NCBI RefSeq assembly: GCF_003259845.1
Contig: NZ_QLMJ01000012.1
Span: 1 to 64,000, forward strand
Direction of reading: 5' to 3'
DNA: 64,000 nucleotides
Origin: Actinoplanes lutulentus
GTDB taxonomy: Bacteria; Actinomycetota; Actinomycetes; Mycobacteriales; Micromonosporaceae
The position numbers were made by a program, and so were the translations under genes. The notes beneath the pieces are model-generated. The model saw only the letters and a list, made by a program, of their open reading frames with translations. It ran no database searches and was not told where the DNA came from. The stretch's first letter is position 1. Every line of letters begins with the position of its first letter. Shown here in pieces: positions 15,254 through 22,509 of this stretch.

Positions 15254-15912
15254 TTGACGAGCAAACCGAAAAGCGCAAAGGGTCGTTCTGGCGCGAGCTC
15301 CCCATTCTGCTGGGTGTAGCGATCCTGGTGGCGGTTCTGGTCCGCGCCTTTGTGCTTCAGACCTTCTACATCCCGTCCCCGTCGATGGAACACACCCTCA
15401 ACGTGTGGGACCGGGTCCTGGTCAACAAGCTCGTCTACGACTTCCGCGACCCGCGTCGCGGCGAGATCGTGGTCTTCAAGGCGCCGTCCGAGTGGCAGTC
15501 CGGCACCGAGGGCGAGGACTTCATCAAGCGGGTCATCGGCACCCCCGGTGACAACGTGGTCTGCTGCGACAGCGAGCAGCGCCTGGTCATCAACGGCGTC
15601 TCGCTCGACGAGTCGTACATCTACACCGAGGACGACGGCACCCGTAACCAGGTGGCCGATCAGAACTTCGACATCACCGTGCCGGCCGGCCGGATCTGGG
15701 TGATGGGTGACCACCGCGAGGCCAGCGGCGACTCCCTGGAGCACTACGAGCAGAGCAGCGCGACCGACGAGGCCGGCAAGCTCGCTGACGCGACCGTCCC
15801 GATCGAGTCGGTTGTCGGGCGCGCGTTCACCATCTTCTGGCCGGCGAATCGCGCCACCTGGCTCTCCGTGCCGGATGAGTACGAGACGATTCCGAACGCC
15901 TCGGGGCAGTGA
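15250..15912 (+). CDS. lepB: Signal peptidase I (second of two)
   Basis: A 220-residue paralogue of the preceding enzyme with the same layout: N-terminal helix (ELPILLGVAILVAVLVRAFV), catalytic serine in IPSPSMEHTL, catalytic lysine in DFIKRVIGTPGD and box E IWVMGDHR. It lacks the insertion and C-terminal extension of the first. The GTG start overlaps the upstream stop by 4 bp, so the pair is one translational unit. The two probably share substrates or divide them, as with multiple SipS-type peptidases in streptomycetes. Confidence 0.93.
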   Translation: MIDEQTEKRKGSFWRELPILLGVAILVAVLVRAFVLQTFYIPSPSMEHTLNVWDRVLVNKLVYDFRDPRRGEIVVFKAPSEWQSGTEGEDFIKRVIGTPGDNVVCCDSEQRLVINGVSLDESYIYTEDDGTRNQVADQNFDITVPAGRIWVMGDHREASGDSLEHYEQSSATDEAGKLADATVPIESVVGRAFTIFWPANRATWLSVPDEYETIPNASGQ

Positions 15913-15953
15913 CCGGTTCGCCGGTTCGACCGCGAGCGCAATAGGCTGGTCCC

Positions 15954-16415
15954 GTGACCGTGATTGACCGCCGCGCCGGCCGCGTCCTGCTGCTCGACCG
16001 GGCCGGGCGCGTTCTGCTGCTGCACGGCGGCGATCCGGCCCGTCCGGGCATGCGCTGGTGGTTCACTCCCGGCGGTGGCCTGGAGCCGGGTGAGACGGTC
16101 GCCGAGGCGGCCGTCCGCGAGCTCTTCGAGGAGACCGGGCTGCGCGCGCGGCCCGGCGACCTCGACGGCCCGGTCTGGCACGAGGTGGCCGAGTTCGAGT
16201 ACGACGGCGGCCACTACCGTCAGGACCAGGATTTCTTCGTCCTGCGCGTCTCCGAGTGGCAGGTCGACACGGCCGGGATGACCGCGGACGAGCAGCTGAC
16301 CATCACCGAGCACCGCTGGTGGTCGGCCGCCGAGATCGAGTCGAGCACCGAGCAGATCTTCCCGGACGGCCTGGCCGGCCTGCTGCGCGCCACGACGGTG
16401 GAAAGGGGCCGGTAA
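15954..16415 (+). CDS. NUDIX hydrolase
   Basis: A 153-residue NUDIX protein that should hydrolyse a nucleoside diphosphate linked to another moiety, with divalent metal. The Nudix box is complete (GGGLEPGETV followed by AAVRELFEETGL, residues about 38-60), with the REXXEE metal ligands. Following QDQDFFVLRV and HRWWSAAEIE match NUDIX proteins of this lineage. The GTG start lies 41 bp after lepB, and the stop abuts the rnhB start. Substrate unknown. Confidence 0.87.
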   Translation: MTVIDRRAGRVLLLDRAGRVLLLHGGDPARPGMRWWFTPGGGLEPGETVAEAAVRELFEETGLRARPGDLDGPVWHEVAEFEYDGGHYRQDQDFFVLRVSEWQVDTAGMTADEQLTITEHRWWSAAEIESSTEQIFPDGLAGLLRATTVERGR

Positions 16416-17294
16416 ATGCTGGCACCACCGCGCACCGTGGTCCGCCGCGAGGCCGGGCTGTACGCGCTGGAGCAGGCCCTGCAACGCCGGGGCTTCCGGC
16501 ACGTGGCCGGCGCTGACGAGGCCGGCCGTGGCGCCTGCGCCGGCCCGCTCGTGGCAGCAGCCGCGATCCTGCCCGAGGGCAAGCGTGGCGAGATCCCCGG
16601 CTTGGCCGATTCGAAACTGCTCACCGCGGCGGCCCGCGAGCGCGTCTACGAGCAGGTGGTGGCGAAAGCCCTGGCCTGGTCCGTGATGATCATCCCGCCG
16701 ACCGAGGTCGACGCCCGTGGCCTGCACGTCTGCAACCTCGCGGCGATGCGCCGGGCGCTGGCATCACTGACGGTCCGGCCGGACTATGTTCTGACCGACG
16801 GTTTCCCGGTGGACGGCCTCGGAGCTCCGGGCCTCGCCGTGTGGAAAGGTGACCGGGTCGCCGCCTGCGTCGCGGCGGCGAGCGTGCTGGCCAAGGTCAC
16901 CCGGGACCGTCTCATGGTGGAGCTGGACTCGGAATTCCCGCTGTACGGCTTCGCCGTGCACAAGGGTTACATCACCGATGACCACACTGCCGCGTTGACG
17001 AAGCACGGGCCGTGCGCCGAGCATCGGTTCTCGTACGTGAACGTCGCCGCGGCGTCCGGCCGGGGAAACCGGCCGCCCCGTGCGCGCCGCCCGGCCGAGC
17101 CGGCGGCGGCCGTACCCACGCTGTTCGACGCAGTCGTTAGTTTCGACGAAACCGCGTCTTCCGACGCGGCTGTTACCGAGCCGCTGCTGCTTCCGGGAGC
17201 AGCTGAGGGTACCGTCGGCGTGGCGTCGGGCGGACAGCCTCAGCCACCGGCGTCGGTGGTGGAAGATAAGGCCATGGAGGGCGAGAAACGATGA
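16416..17294 (+). CDS. rnhB: Ribonuclease HII
   Basis: Cleaves RNA in RNA-DNA hybrids and single ribonucleotides in DNA. The 292-residue protein has the active-site motif ADEAGRGACAGPLVAAA with the first Asp-Glu pair, DSKLLTAAARE, the LTDGFPVDG strand with a further Asp, and KVTRDRLM. The core ends near residue 215 (HGPCAEHRFSYVNV). An additional roughly 75-residue low-complexity tail rich in Ala and Pro follows, with no recognisable domain. The ATG follows the NUDIX stop directly, and the gene overlaps the DUF2469 gene by 4 bp. Confidence 0.93.
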   Translation: MLAPPRTVVRREAGLYALEQALQRRGFRHVAGADEAGRGACAGPLVAAAAILPEGKRGEIPGLADSKLLTAAARERVYEQVVAKALAWSVMIIPPTEVDARGLHVCNLAAMRRALASLTVRPDYVLTDGFPVDGLGAPGLAVWKGDRVAACVAAASVLAKVTRDRLMVELDSEFPLYGFAVHKGYITDDHTAALTKHGPCAEHRFSYVNVAAASGRGNRPPRARRPAEPAAAVPTLFDAVVSFDETASSDAAVTEPLLLPGAAEGTVGVASGGQPQPPASVVEDKAMEGEKR

Positions 17295-17614
17295 GCGCAG
17301 AGGATCTCGAGAAGTACGAGACCGAGATGGAGCTCCAGCTCTACCGGGAGTACCGCGACATCGTCCGCCAGTTCTCCTACGTCGTGGAGACCGAGCGCCG
17401 GTTCTACCTGGCCAACCAGGTCGACCTGCATGTGCGCAACTCCGACGGCGAGGTGTACTTCGAGGTCGAGATGCACGATGCCTGGGTCTGGGACATGTAC
17501 CGTCCCGCCCGCTTCGTGAAAAACGTGCGGGTGATGACGTTCAAGGACGTGAACGTCGAGGAGCTGGAAAAGCCGGACATCTCCCTGCCGGACGAGCCCG
17601 GTTTCGGCGGCTGA
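17291..17614 (+). CDS. DUF2469 domain protein
   Basis: A 107-residue acidic protein of the DUF2469 family, conserved in actinobacteria next to rnhB (Rv2901c-type). It begins MSAEDLEKYETEMELQLYRE and contains FSYVVETERRFYLANQVDLH and DAWVWDMYRPARFVKNVRV. No catalytic motif is evident. The function of the family is unknown. The ATGA overlap with rnhB implies coupled translation. Confidence 0.92.
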   Translation: MSAEDLEKYETEMELQLYREYRDIVRQFSYVVETERRFYLANQVDLHVRNSDGEVYFEVEMHDAWVWDMYRPARFVKNVRVMTFKDVNVEELEKPDISLPDEPGFGG

Positions 17615-17617
17615 CGG

Positions 17618-17643
17618 TTTTCCACAGCCCGCGGTTGTCCACA
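17618..17643 (+). other. Pair of DnaA-box-like sites
   Basis: TTTTCCACA (17618-17626) and TTGTCCACA (17635-17643) lie 8 bp apart in the gap between the DUF2469 and M23 genes. The second equals the TTGTCCACA consensus known for actinobacterial DnaA boxes. The match is by sequence only; no origin-like cluster surrounds it. Confidence 0.35.
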
Positions 17644-17665
17644 GGGGCGGTCGCGGGCCAAGGCG

Positions 17666-18166
17666 ATGCCGGGCACGCTGGCCGGCATGTCGTGGTTCGT
17701 GGCTGCCCTGATCAGCCTGCTCTCGTTGCCCGTGGCGCCTTCGGTCTACCGCTGGCCGGTGGTCTCGCCGAGGGTGGTGCGGCATTTCGACCCGCCCCCG
17801 CAGCCGTGGCTGGCCGGCCACCGAGGCGCTGATCTCGCGGTGCGACCGGGTGCCGTGGTGAGTTCGGCCGGCGCGGGGATGGTTCTCTTCGCCGGCACGA
17901 TCGCCGGTCGCGGTGTGGTCAGCGTGGCGCACGCCGGCGGTCTGCGGACCACCTACGAGCCGGTGACCGCGGTGGTCGGCATCGGCGATCAGGTCGTGGC
18001 CGGTGATCCTCTCGGCACGATCGAAATCGGTCACCCGGGCTGTCCCGAGCCGGTCTGCCTGCACTGGGGACTGCGCCGCGGTGACGCGTACCTGGATCCG
18101 CTGGCGCTGCTCGGCCTGGGCCGCGTCCGGCTGTTACCGCTGGAAGGCCGCCAGCAGGGCCGGTAG
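17666..18166 (+). CDS. M23 family metallopeptidase (LytM-like)
   Basis: A secreted cell-wall endopeptidase candidate of 166 residues. The N-terminus has a hydrophobic signal segment (MSWFVAALISLLSLPVAPS). The M23 domain follows with HRGADLAVRPGA (first zinc His and Asp), GRGVVSVAHAGGLRTTYEP and CLHWGLRRGDAY (HxH-like second ligand). An internal ATG at 17687 would remove seven residues and start closer to the signal segment, and may be the true start. The gene resembles the small M23 protein found near rpsB in mycobacteria (Rv2891). Its 3' end overlaps the convergent aminotransferase gene by 33 bp. Confidence 0.85.
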   Translation: MPGTLAGMSWFVAALISLLSLPVAPSVYRWPVVSPRVVRHFDPPPQPWLAGHRGADLAVRPGAVVSSAGAGMVLFAGTIAGRGVVSVAHAGGLRTTYEPVTAVVGIGDQVVAGDPLGTIEIGHPGCPEPVCLHWGLRRGDAYLDPLALLGLGRVRLLPLEGRQQGR

Positions 18167-19321
18167 GTGTTCGGCCAGGTGCTGGTACTCCTCCGGGCGG
18201 TTGTAGACCTGGGCGCTCAGCCGGAGCAGCCCGCGTCCGCCCCACGCGTTTACCGAGGTCTCCACCGCCAGCTTGTCGGCGATCCGCTGGCGCAGCGCGA
18301 GCGCCTCGGGCGACGTGGTCGCCAGGCCCGCGGGCAGCGGAATCACGCGCATCCCGATCCCCGGTCCGTCGTGGCCGGGCAGATCGGAGGGCGCGAGGCC
18401 GAGGGCCTCACCCACAACCCGTTGTCCGTACGCGGCCAGCGCGGCGTTGTGATCCCGTACCGATTCCCAGCCGAGGGTGCGGAGGGTGAAAACGCCGGTG
18501 GGAGCGGCCAGCCACGGGGTGTAGTCGATCGTGCCCTGGGACTCGACGGCGAGGGGATAACCCTCCTCCTGGTCCCACGAGACGATCAGCGGGTCGATCC
18601 GGCGCCGCCACTGCTGTGCCACGTTCAGCAGCGCGGTGCCCCGGGGTGCCCAGGCCCACTTGTGCAGGTTGCCGACCCAGAAGTCGGCGCCGATCGCCGC
18701 CACGTCGACCGGCAGCATCCCGGGCACGTGAGCGGCGTCCACCAGCACCGGGATGTCGTGTTCACGGGCGGCGGCCACGATGTCGCGTACCGGGAAGACG
18801 GTCGCGGTGGCCGAGGCGATCTGGTCGACCACCAGCAGCCGGGTCCGGCCGGGGCGCAGCGCGGACCGGATCCGGGAGACCACCTCGGCGTCGGTCGCGC
18901 CGAGCGGGATCGCCACGGTACGCGCGGTGGCCCCGGAGCGCCGGCACTGCCGCCGGACCGCCATCGTCACCGCCCCGTACGAGTGGTCGGTGAGCAGGAC
19001 CTCCTCGGCCGGCTGGAACCGGATCGACTGGAGGATCAGCGAGACGGCGGCGGTGGTGTTCGGCACCAGCGCGCTGCCGTCCGGGTCGGCGCCGAGGAAC
19101 GAGGCCAGGTGCCGTCGGGTGTGGATCACACGGTCGGCCAGCCCGGTCCCGTAGAACCGGAGCGGGTTCGCCTCCATCTCGTCGCGCAGCCGTTGCTGGG
19201 TGCGCTGGACGGTGATCGGGACAGCGCCGAACGCGCCGTGGTTCAGATAGGACACCGCCGGGTCCAGCGTGAACATCAGCCGAGCGCCGGGGATGGACCG
19301 TGGCGGATCTTCGGCGCTCAT
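18134..19321 (-). CDS. Class V aminotransferase (isopenicillin N epimerase-like)
   Basis: A 395-residue PLP enzyme of the class V family. It begins with FTLDPAVSYLNHGAFGAVP, typical of the CefD/isopenicillin N epimerase-like branch, and has VVDQIASATATVFPV, LVDAAHVPGM (PLP-binding Asp) and the Schiff-base lysine in VGNLHKWAWAPRG. Members include epimerases and cysteine-desulfurase-like lyases acting on amino acids; the actual substrate is unknown. ATG start. It reads toward the M23 gene and overlaps its end. The xerC gene lies just upstream on the same strand. Confidence 0.87.
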   Translation of the reverse strand: MSAEDPPRSIPGARLMFTLDPAVSYLNHGAFGAVPITVQRTQQRLRDEMEANPLRFYGTGLADRVIHTRRHLASFLGADPDGSALVPNTTAAVSLILQSIRFQPAEEVLLTDHSYGAVTMAVRRQCRRSGATARTVAIPLGATDAEVVSRIRSALRPGRTRLLVVDQIASATATVFPVRDIVAAAREHDIPVLVDAAHVPGMLPVDVAAIGADFWVGNLHKWAWAPRGTALLNVAQQWRRRIDPLIVSWDQEEGYPLAVESQGTIDYTPWLAAPTGVFTLRTLGWESVRDHNAALAAYGQRVVGEALGLAPSDLPGHDGPGIGMRVIPLPAGLATTSPEALALRQRIADKLAVETSVNAWGGRGLLRLSAQVYNRPEEYQHLAEHLPALLAAFQR

Positions 19322-19339
19322 GAATCGGATCGTACGTCG

Positions 19340-20275
19340 TCAGGCTCGGGGGTGCGCCTGTTTGAATGCCGACCGCAACCGCTCGGTCGACACATGGGTG
19401 TAGATCTGTGTGCTCGACAGCGAGCTGTGCCCGAGCAGTTCCTGCACCGCGCGAAGATCGGCGCCGCCGTCCAGCAGATGGGTGGCCGCGGAGTGCCGCA
19501 GATCGTGCGGGCTGGTGTGCGGCAACCCGGCGGACCGGGCGGCACCGGCCACGATCCGGCGGACCACTGTCGGCTGGAGGCGGCCGCCTTTCGTGCCGAG
19601 GAAGAGGGCGTCCTTGCTGTACCGCCCGGCGAGCTCCGGCCGGCCCACCCGCAGCCACACGTCGAGGGCGTCGCGCGCCGGATGCCCGTACGGAACGGCC
19701 CGCTCCTTGGCACCCTTGCCGAAGACGCGGACGACCTGCCGGCCGTGGTCGACGTCGGCGCGGTCGAGGCCGCAGAGCTCGGAGACGCGTACCCCAGTGG
19801 CGTAGAGCATCTCGAGGACCGCGCGGTCGCGTACCGAAAGGGGTTGGTTCTCTGATGGGTCTGGCGCCGCAGGCGTCATCATCGCCTCGGCCTGGTCGGC
19901 GCGGAGCACTGTCGGCAGGTCCCGGTGCGCGCGCGGGCTGGCGAGCTGGGCGCCCGGGTCGCCGGGCGCGCGACCGGCGCGATGAGCCCAGCCGGTGAAG
20001 GCGCGTGCGGCAGCCGCGCGGCGAGCCTGCGAGGTACGCGCGGCGCCCCCGCTGAGCCGGGCCGCGAGCCACCCGCGCAGCACCGTGATGTCCAGGTCGG
20101 CGAGGGTGATCCGGCCCTCGCGCACGGCGTGGTCGAGCATCGAGACCACGTCACCGAGATAGGCGCGCACGGTGTGCTCGGAACGGTTCTCGACGCCGGC
20201 CAGATGATGCCCGAAGTCGTCCACCGCCTCGCGCAGCGCGGGCGGCAGGGCTTCGTGCATCTGGCGAATACGCAT
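19340..20275 (-). CDS. xerC: Tyrosine recombinase XerC-like
   Basis: Site-specific tyrosine recombinase expected to resolve chromosome dimers at dif. The 311-residue protein has an N-terminal SAM-like core-binding domain (ENRSEHTVRAYLGDVVSML). The catalytic domain shows Arg in ATGVRVSELCGL, Lys in GKGAKERAVP, HxxR in HDLRHSAATHLL, His in LGHSSLSSTQ and the nucleophile Tyr in IYTHVS. ATG at 20275 gives MRIRQMHEALPPALREAV; 21 residues of in-frame upstream sequence run into the palindrome and are rejected. Location between rnhB and dprA is the conserved actinobacterial xerC position, so it is a housekeeping gene and not a phage integrase. Confidence 0.9.
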   Translation of the reverse strand: MRIRQMHEALPPALREAVDDFGHHLAGVENRSEHTVRAYLGDVVSMLDHAVREGRITLADLDITVLRGWLAARLSGGAARTSQARRAAAARAFTGWAHRAGRAPGDPGAQLASPRAHRDLPTVLRADQAEAMMTPAAPDPSENQPLSVRDRAVLEMLYATGVRVSELCGLDRADVDHGRQVVRVFGKGAKERAVPYGHPARDALDVWLRVGRPELAGRYSKDALFLGTKGGRLQPTVVRRIVAGAARSAGLPHTSPHDLRHSAATHLLDGGADLRAVQELLGHSSLSSTQIYTHVSTERLRSAFKQAHPRA

Positions 20276-20319
20276 CGGTTGCCATCGTATTTTCTGCCGC
20301 GCCCTCGGCCTAGCCTCCT

Positions 20320-20355
20320 GGTGATCGAGTCCTGGCATGCCAGGACTCGATCACC
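20320..20355. repeat. 36-bp perfect palindrome
   Basis: GGTGATCGAGTCCTGG followed by CATG and the exact reverse complement of the first 16 bases. It begins 7 bp past the stop of the 80-residue minus-strand gene and about 45 bp upstream of xerC. A 16-bp stem with a 4-nt loop would be a strong hairpin in RNA, but there is no T tract on either side. It could be a terminator or processing site between the two genes, or a protein-binding or recombination site. Confidence 0.85.
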
Positions 20356-20362
20356 TCGGGTG

Positions 20363-20605
20363 TCAGCGGGAGCGTTTCCGGGCCCAGGCGAGGAAGCGCT
20401 CGTAGAGGTTCGGCGGCGACTCACCGTTGACGGTCAGGTCGTCGAGGGCGTCGTACATCAGCGCCGTGAGATAGATCTTCAGCAGGGACGGGAACACGCG
20501 GTACTCGTCGAGCAGCCCGGTCCGTGCCTCCGGGCAGGGCCAGGGCTGGCCGCAGACCCGGCAGTCCCACTGTGGCCGGACGTGGGTGTGGTCCTCGGCC
20601 GTCAT
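20363..20605 (-). CDS. Small cysteine-motif protein, function unknown
   Basis: An 80-residue protein starting MTAEDHTHVRPQWDCRVCGQ. The N-terminal CxxC with a nearby PWPCPEA looks like a zinc or structural cysteine knuckle. The rest is helical (LLKIYLTALMYDALDDL, LYERFLAWARKRSR). I recognise this as a type common in Micromonosporaceae and streptomycetes, often in pairs with another small protein, but with no known role. The ATG overlaps the stop of the upstream gene by 4 bp, which supports both as real. Confidence 0.75.
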   Translation of the reverse strand: MTAEDHTHVRPQWDCRVCGQPWPCPEARTGLLDEYRVFPSLLKIYLTALMYDALDDLTVNGESPPNLYERFLAWARKRSR

Positions 20606-20892
20606 GCCGGCCCTCCTTGCTGGCCCGGAGCATCACGGCGGTGGTATCTGGCTGGCGACGGCTGGTTGGCCTGGTGTCGCTGAACTGGCGGAGGGAGGAC
20701 CGGCGGTGGGGGCGGGTCCTCGGGTGCGGCGTTCGGCGGGTGCTGATGAGCCGGCGGTGGGTTCACGGCGAGCTTGGCGTCGATGCAGGGGGCCGGGAGG
20801 CCACAGATGCACCGAAGCCAGAACGTGCGCCAATCGCGGCGGTGCCGGGGAGAAGTCGGCACCGGATCCACAGGCGTGAAGCGTCTAGGCAT
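20602..20892 (-). CDS. Small proline-rich protein with CxCG motif, function unknown
   Basis: A 96-residue protein. Its first third carries SPRHRRDWRTFWLRCICGLPAPC, a cysteine cluster that resembles the one in the gene it overlaps. The remainder is proline-rich and likely disordered (PEDPPPPPVLPPPVQRH). It is translationally coupled (4-bp overlap) to the 80-residue protein and is divergent from the HTH gene at 20976. Function unknown; the paired cysteine motifs suggest that the two proteins may act together, which is inference. Confidence 0.65.
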   Translation of the reverse strand: MPRRFTPVDPVPTSPRHRRDWRTFWLRCICGLPAPCIDAKLAVNPPPAHQHPPNAAPEDPPPPPVLPPPVQRHQANQPSPARYHRRDAPGQQGGPA

Positions 20893-20975
20893 GAAGGAAA
20901 AGTACTTGCCCGACGCCTAGCTGTCCCATAACAAGTTGGACTTCGACTAATAGTCTCACGCCTGCGGTCGATCAT

Positions 20976-21185
20976 GTGGGAGTGAAGCCGATCCGCCTCA
21001 TGGGCGCACACGAGATCCGCATCCGGCTGGGCGGGGTAAGCCGTCAGCGGGCCTACCAGATCACGAGTCGCGCGGACTTTCCGAAGCCGGCCGCAGACCT
21101 TGCTCAGGGCAAGGTTTGGCTGACCGAGGACGTAGAAGCATGGATGAAGGTCCATCGCCGAGACATCGACGACTCCGAGGACTGA
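20976..21185 (+). CDS. Small helix-turn-helix DNA-binding protein (AlpA/excisionase-like)
   Basis: A 69-residue protein. MGAHEIRIRLGGVSRQRAYQI forms a MerR/excisionase-type helix-turn-helix, followed by the wing RADFPKPAADLAQGKVWLTEDVEAWM that is typical of AlpA-like regulators. GTG start at 20976, with a second GTG at 20982. It is divergent from the small-gene pair by 83 bp, the arrangement expected if it regulates them. It could instead be an excisionase-like remnant; no integrase of mobile type is adjacent. Confidence 0.8.
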   Translation: MGVKPIRLMGAHEIRIRLGGVSRQRAYQITSRADFPKPAADLAQGKVWLTEDVEAWMKVHRRDIDDSED

Positions 21186-21336
21186 CCCGCCTCACGCCGG
21201 ATTTTCTCGGCGTCGGAACGCACCGGCCACCCGCGTCGGCGTACGGTCGGAATGGGACCGTGCGCGGCGGGCAGGCCGGTCGTAACCGTGCGATTCGGAC
21301 GCTTGATCAGCGGTGAAGAATCACCCGTGCAGGGAC

Positions 21337-22509
21337 TCAACAGCTGTCTAGTCTGAACGCCACTCCGTCGCCCTTCCTGACCACGAGTCCGGCCAGTTCC
21401 AGGTAAGACAACCGTCGAAGTACGGTTCGCACGTCCAACCCGGCGGCCGCCGCGAGCTCCTCCGGACTGGACGCACCCCGCCGGGGCAGTGCCTCCAGGA
21501 TGAGCGCCGACTCCTCGTCCAGAGCGTCCCGCGCGTGGTCCGGCCCACGCGGCGGCTCGGTCAGGTACTCACCGAGCCGTCCGACCTCCTCCAGCACCTC
21601 GTCGGCGGACGTGACCAGCCTCGCGTACGGGTTGCCGCGCAGGATCGCGTGACAGCCGACCGACATCGCCGAGGTCACCGGGCCGGGCACCACCATGGCC
21701 GGCCGGCTCAGGGCGAGCACCCGGCTCATCGTCTGGGTGGCGCCACTGCGGGCGGCCGCCTCCACCACGACGGTCCCGGCGGTCGCGGCCGCGATGACCC
21801 GATTGCGGACCAGGAACCGGTGCCGCAGCGGCTCGGCGCCGATCGGCCACTCGCTGACGATCAGGCCGGTCTCGGCGATCCGCTCGAACAACGCCGCGTT
21901 CCCCTGCGGATAAGGACGTTCAACCCCACAGGCAAGGACCGAGACGGTACGCCCACCGGCCGCCAGCGCACCCCGATGCGCCGCCGCGTCGATTCCGAAG
22001 GCGCCGCCCGACACGACGGTCCAGCCCTTCTCGGCCAGCGCGTACGCCATGTCGCTCGCGACGTGGGTGCCGTAACTCGTCGCCGCGCGGGCCCCGACGA
22101 TCGCCACCGAGCGGTCCATGGCCGGACCCAGTGGGTGCGCGCCGCGTACCCAGAAGCAGAGCGGAGGCCGGGTGTCCTGATTGATCCGTCCGGTGGTGCT
22201 CAGCCGCAGCCGGGCGAGCTCGTCCACCCGGACCGGCCACTCGGAGTCGGCCGGCACCACGAGCCGGGCGCCGAGCCGCTCACCCCGGTCCAGCGCGGTC
22301 TCGGCGAACCGCCGGGCGTCGGTGATCGCGTTCCGCGCGGCCACGGCGGCCCGCAGCCGATGGTCCGGCACGTCCCCGCCGAGCAGCCGGTCCAGCGTTT
22401 CTGCCGCACCCACCTCCTGGACCAGGGTCCAGACCGCCCGATGCCCCGGCTCGAACAACCACGTCAAAGCCACCCGAGCCACCCGGTCCAACTGATCAGG
22501 GCTGGTCAT
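21337..22509 (-). CDS. dprA: DNA-processing protein DprA
   Basis: DprA binds incoming single-stranded DNA and loads RecA in transformation. The 390-residue protein has an N-terminal helical region, the Rossmann-like DprA fold with SVAIVGARAATSYGTHVA, GGAFGIDAAAHRGAL, SEWPIGAEPLRHRFLVRNRVIAA and VVVEAAARSGA, and a C-terminal winged helix (LILEALPRRGASSPEEL). It overlaps the end of comM by 14 bp and is last in the yraN-comM-dprA operon. Competence is not established in most actinobacteria, so the role may be in recombination. Confidence 0.94.
   Translation of the reverse strand: MTSPDQLDRVARVALTWLFEPGHRAVWTLVQEVGAAETLDRLLGGDVPDHRLRAAVAARNAITDARRFAETALDRGERLGARLVVPADSEWPVRVDELARLRLSTTGRINQDTRPPLCFWVRGAHPLGPAMDRSVAIVGARAATSYGTHVASDMAYALAEKGWTVVSGGAFGIDAAAHRGALAAGGRTVSVLACGVERPYPQGNAALFERIAETGLIVSEWPIGAEPLRHRFLVRNRVIAAATAGTVVVEAAARSGATQTMSRVLALSRPAMVVPGPVTSAMSVGCHAILRGNPYARLVTSADEVLEEVGRLGEYLTEPPRGPDHARDALDEESALILEALPRRGASSPEELAAAAGLDVRTVLRRLSYLELAGLVVRKGDGVAFRLDSC

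Noticed and set aside
19340..20275. Tyrosine recombinase as the integrase of a mobile element
   Set aside because: It lies at the standard xerC locus of actinobacteria with xerC-like length and motifs. No att-like direct repeats, tRNA or phage genes are nearby.
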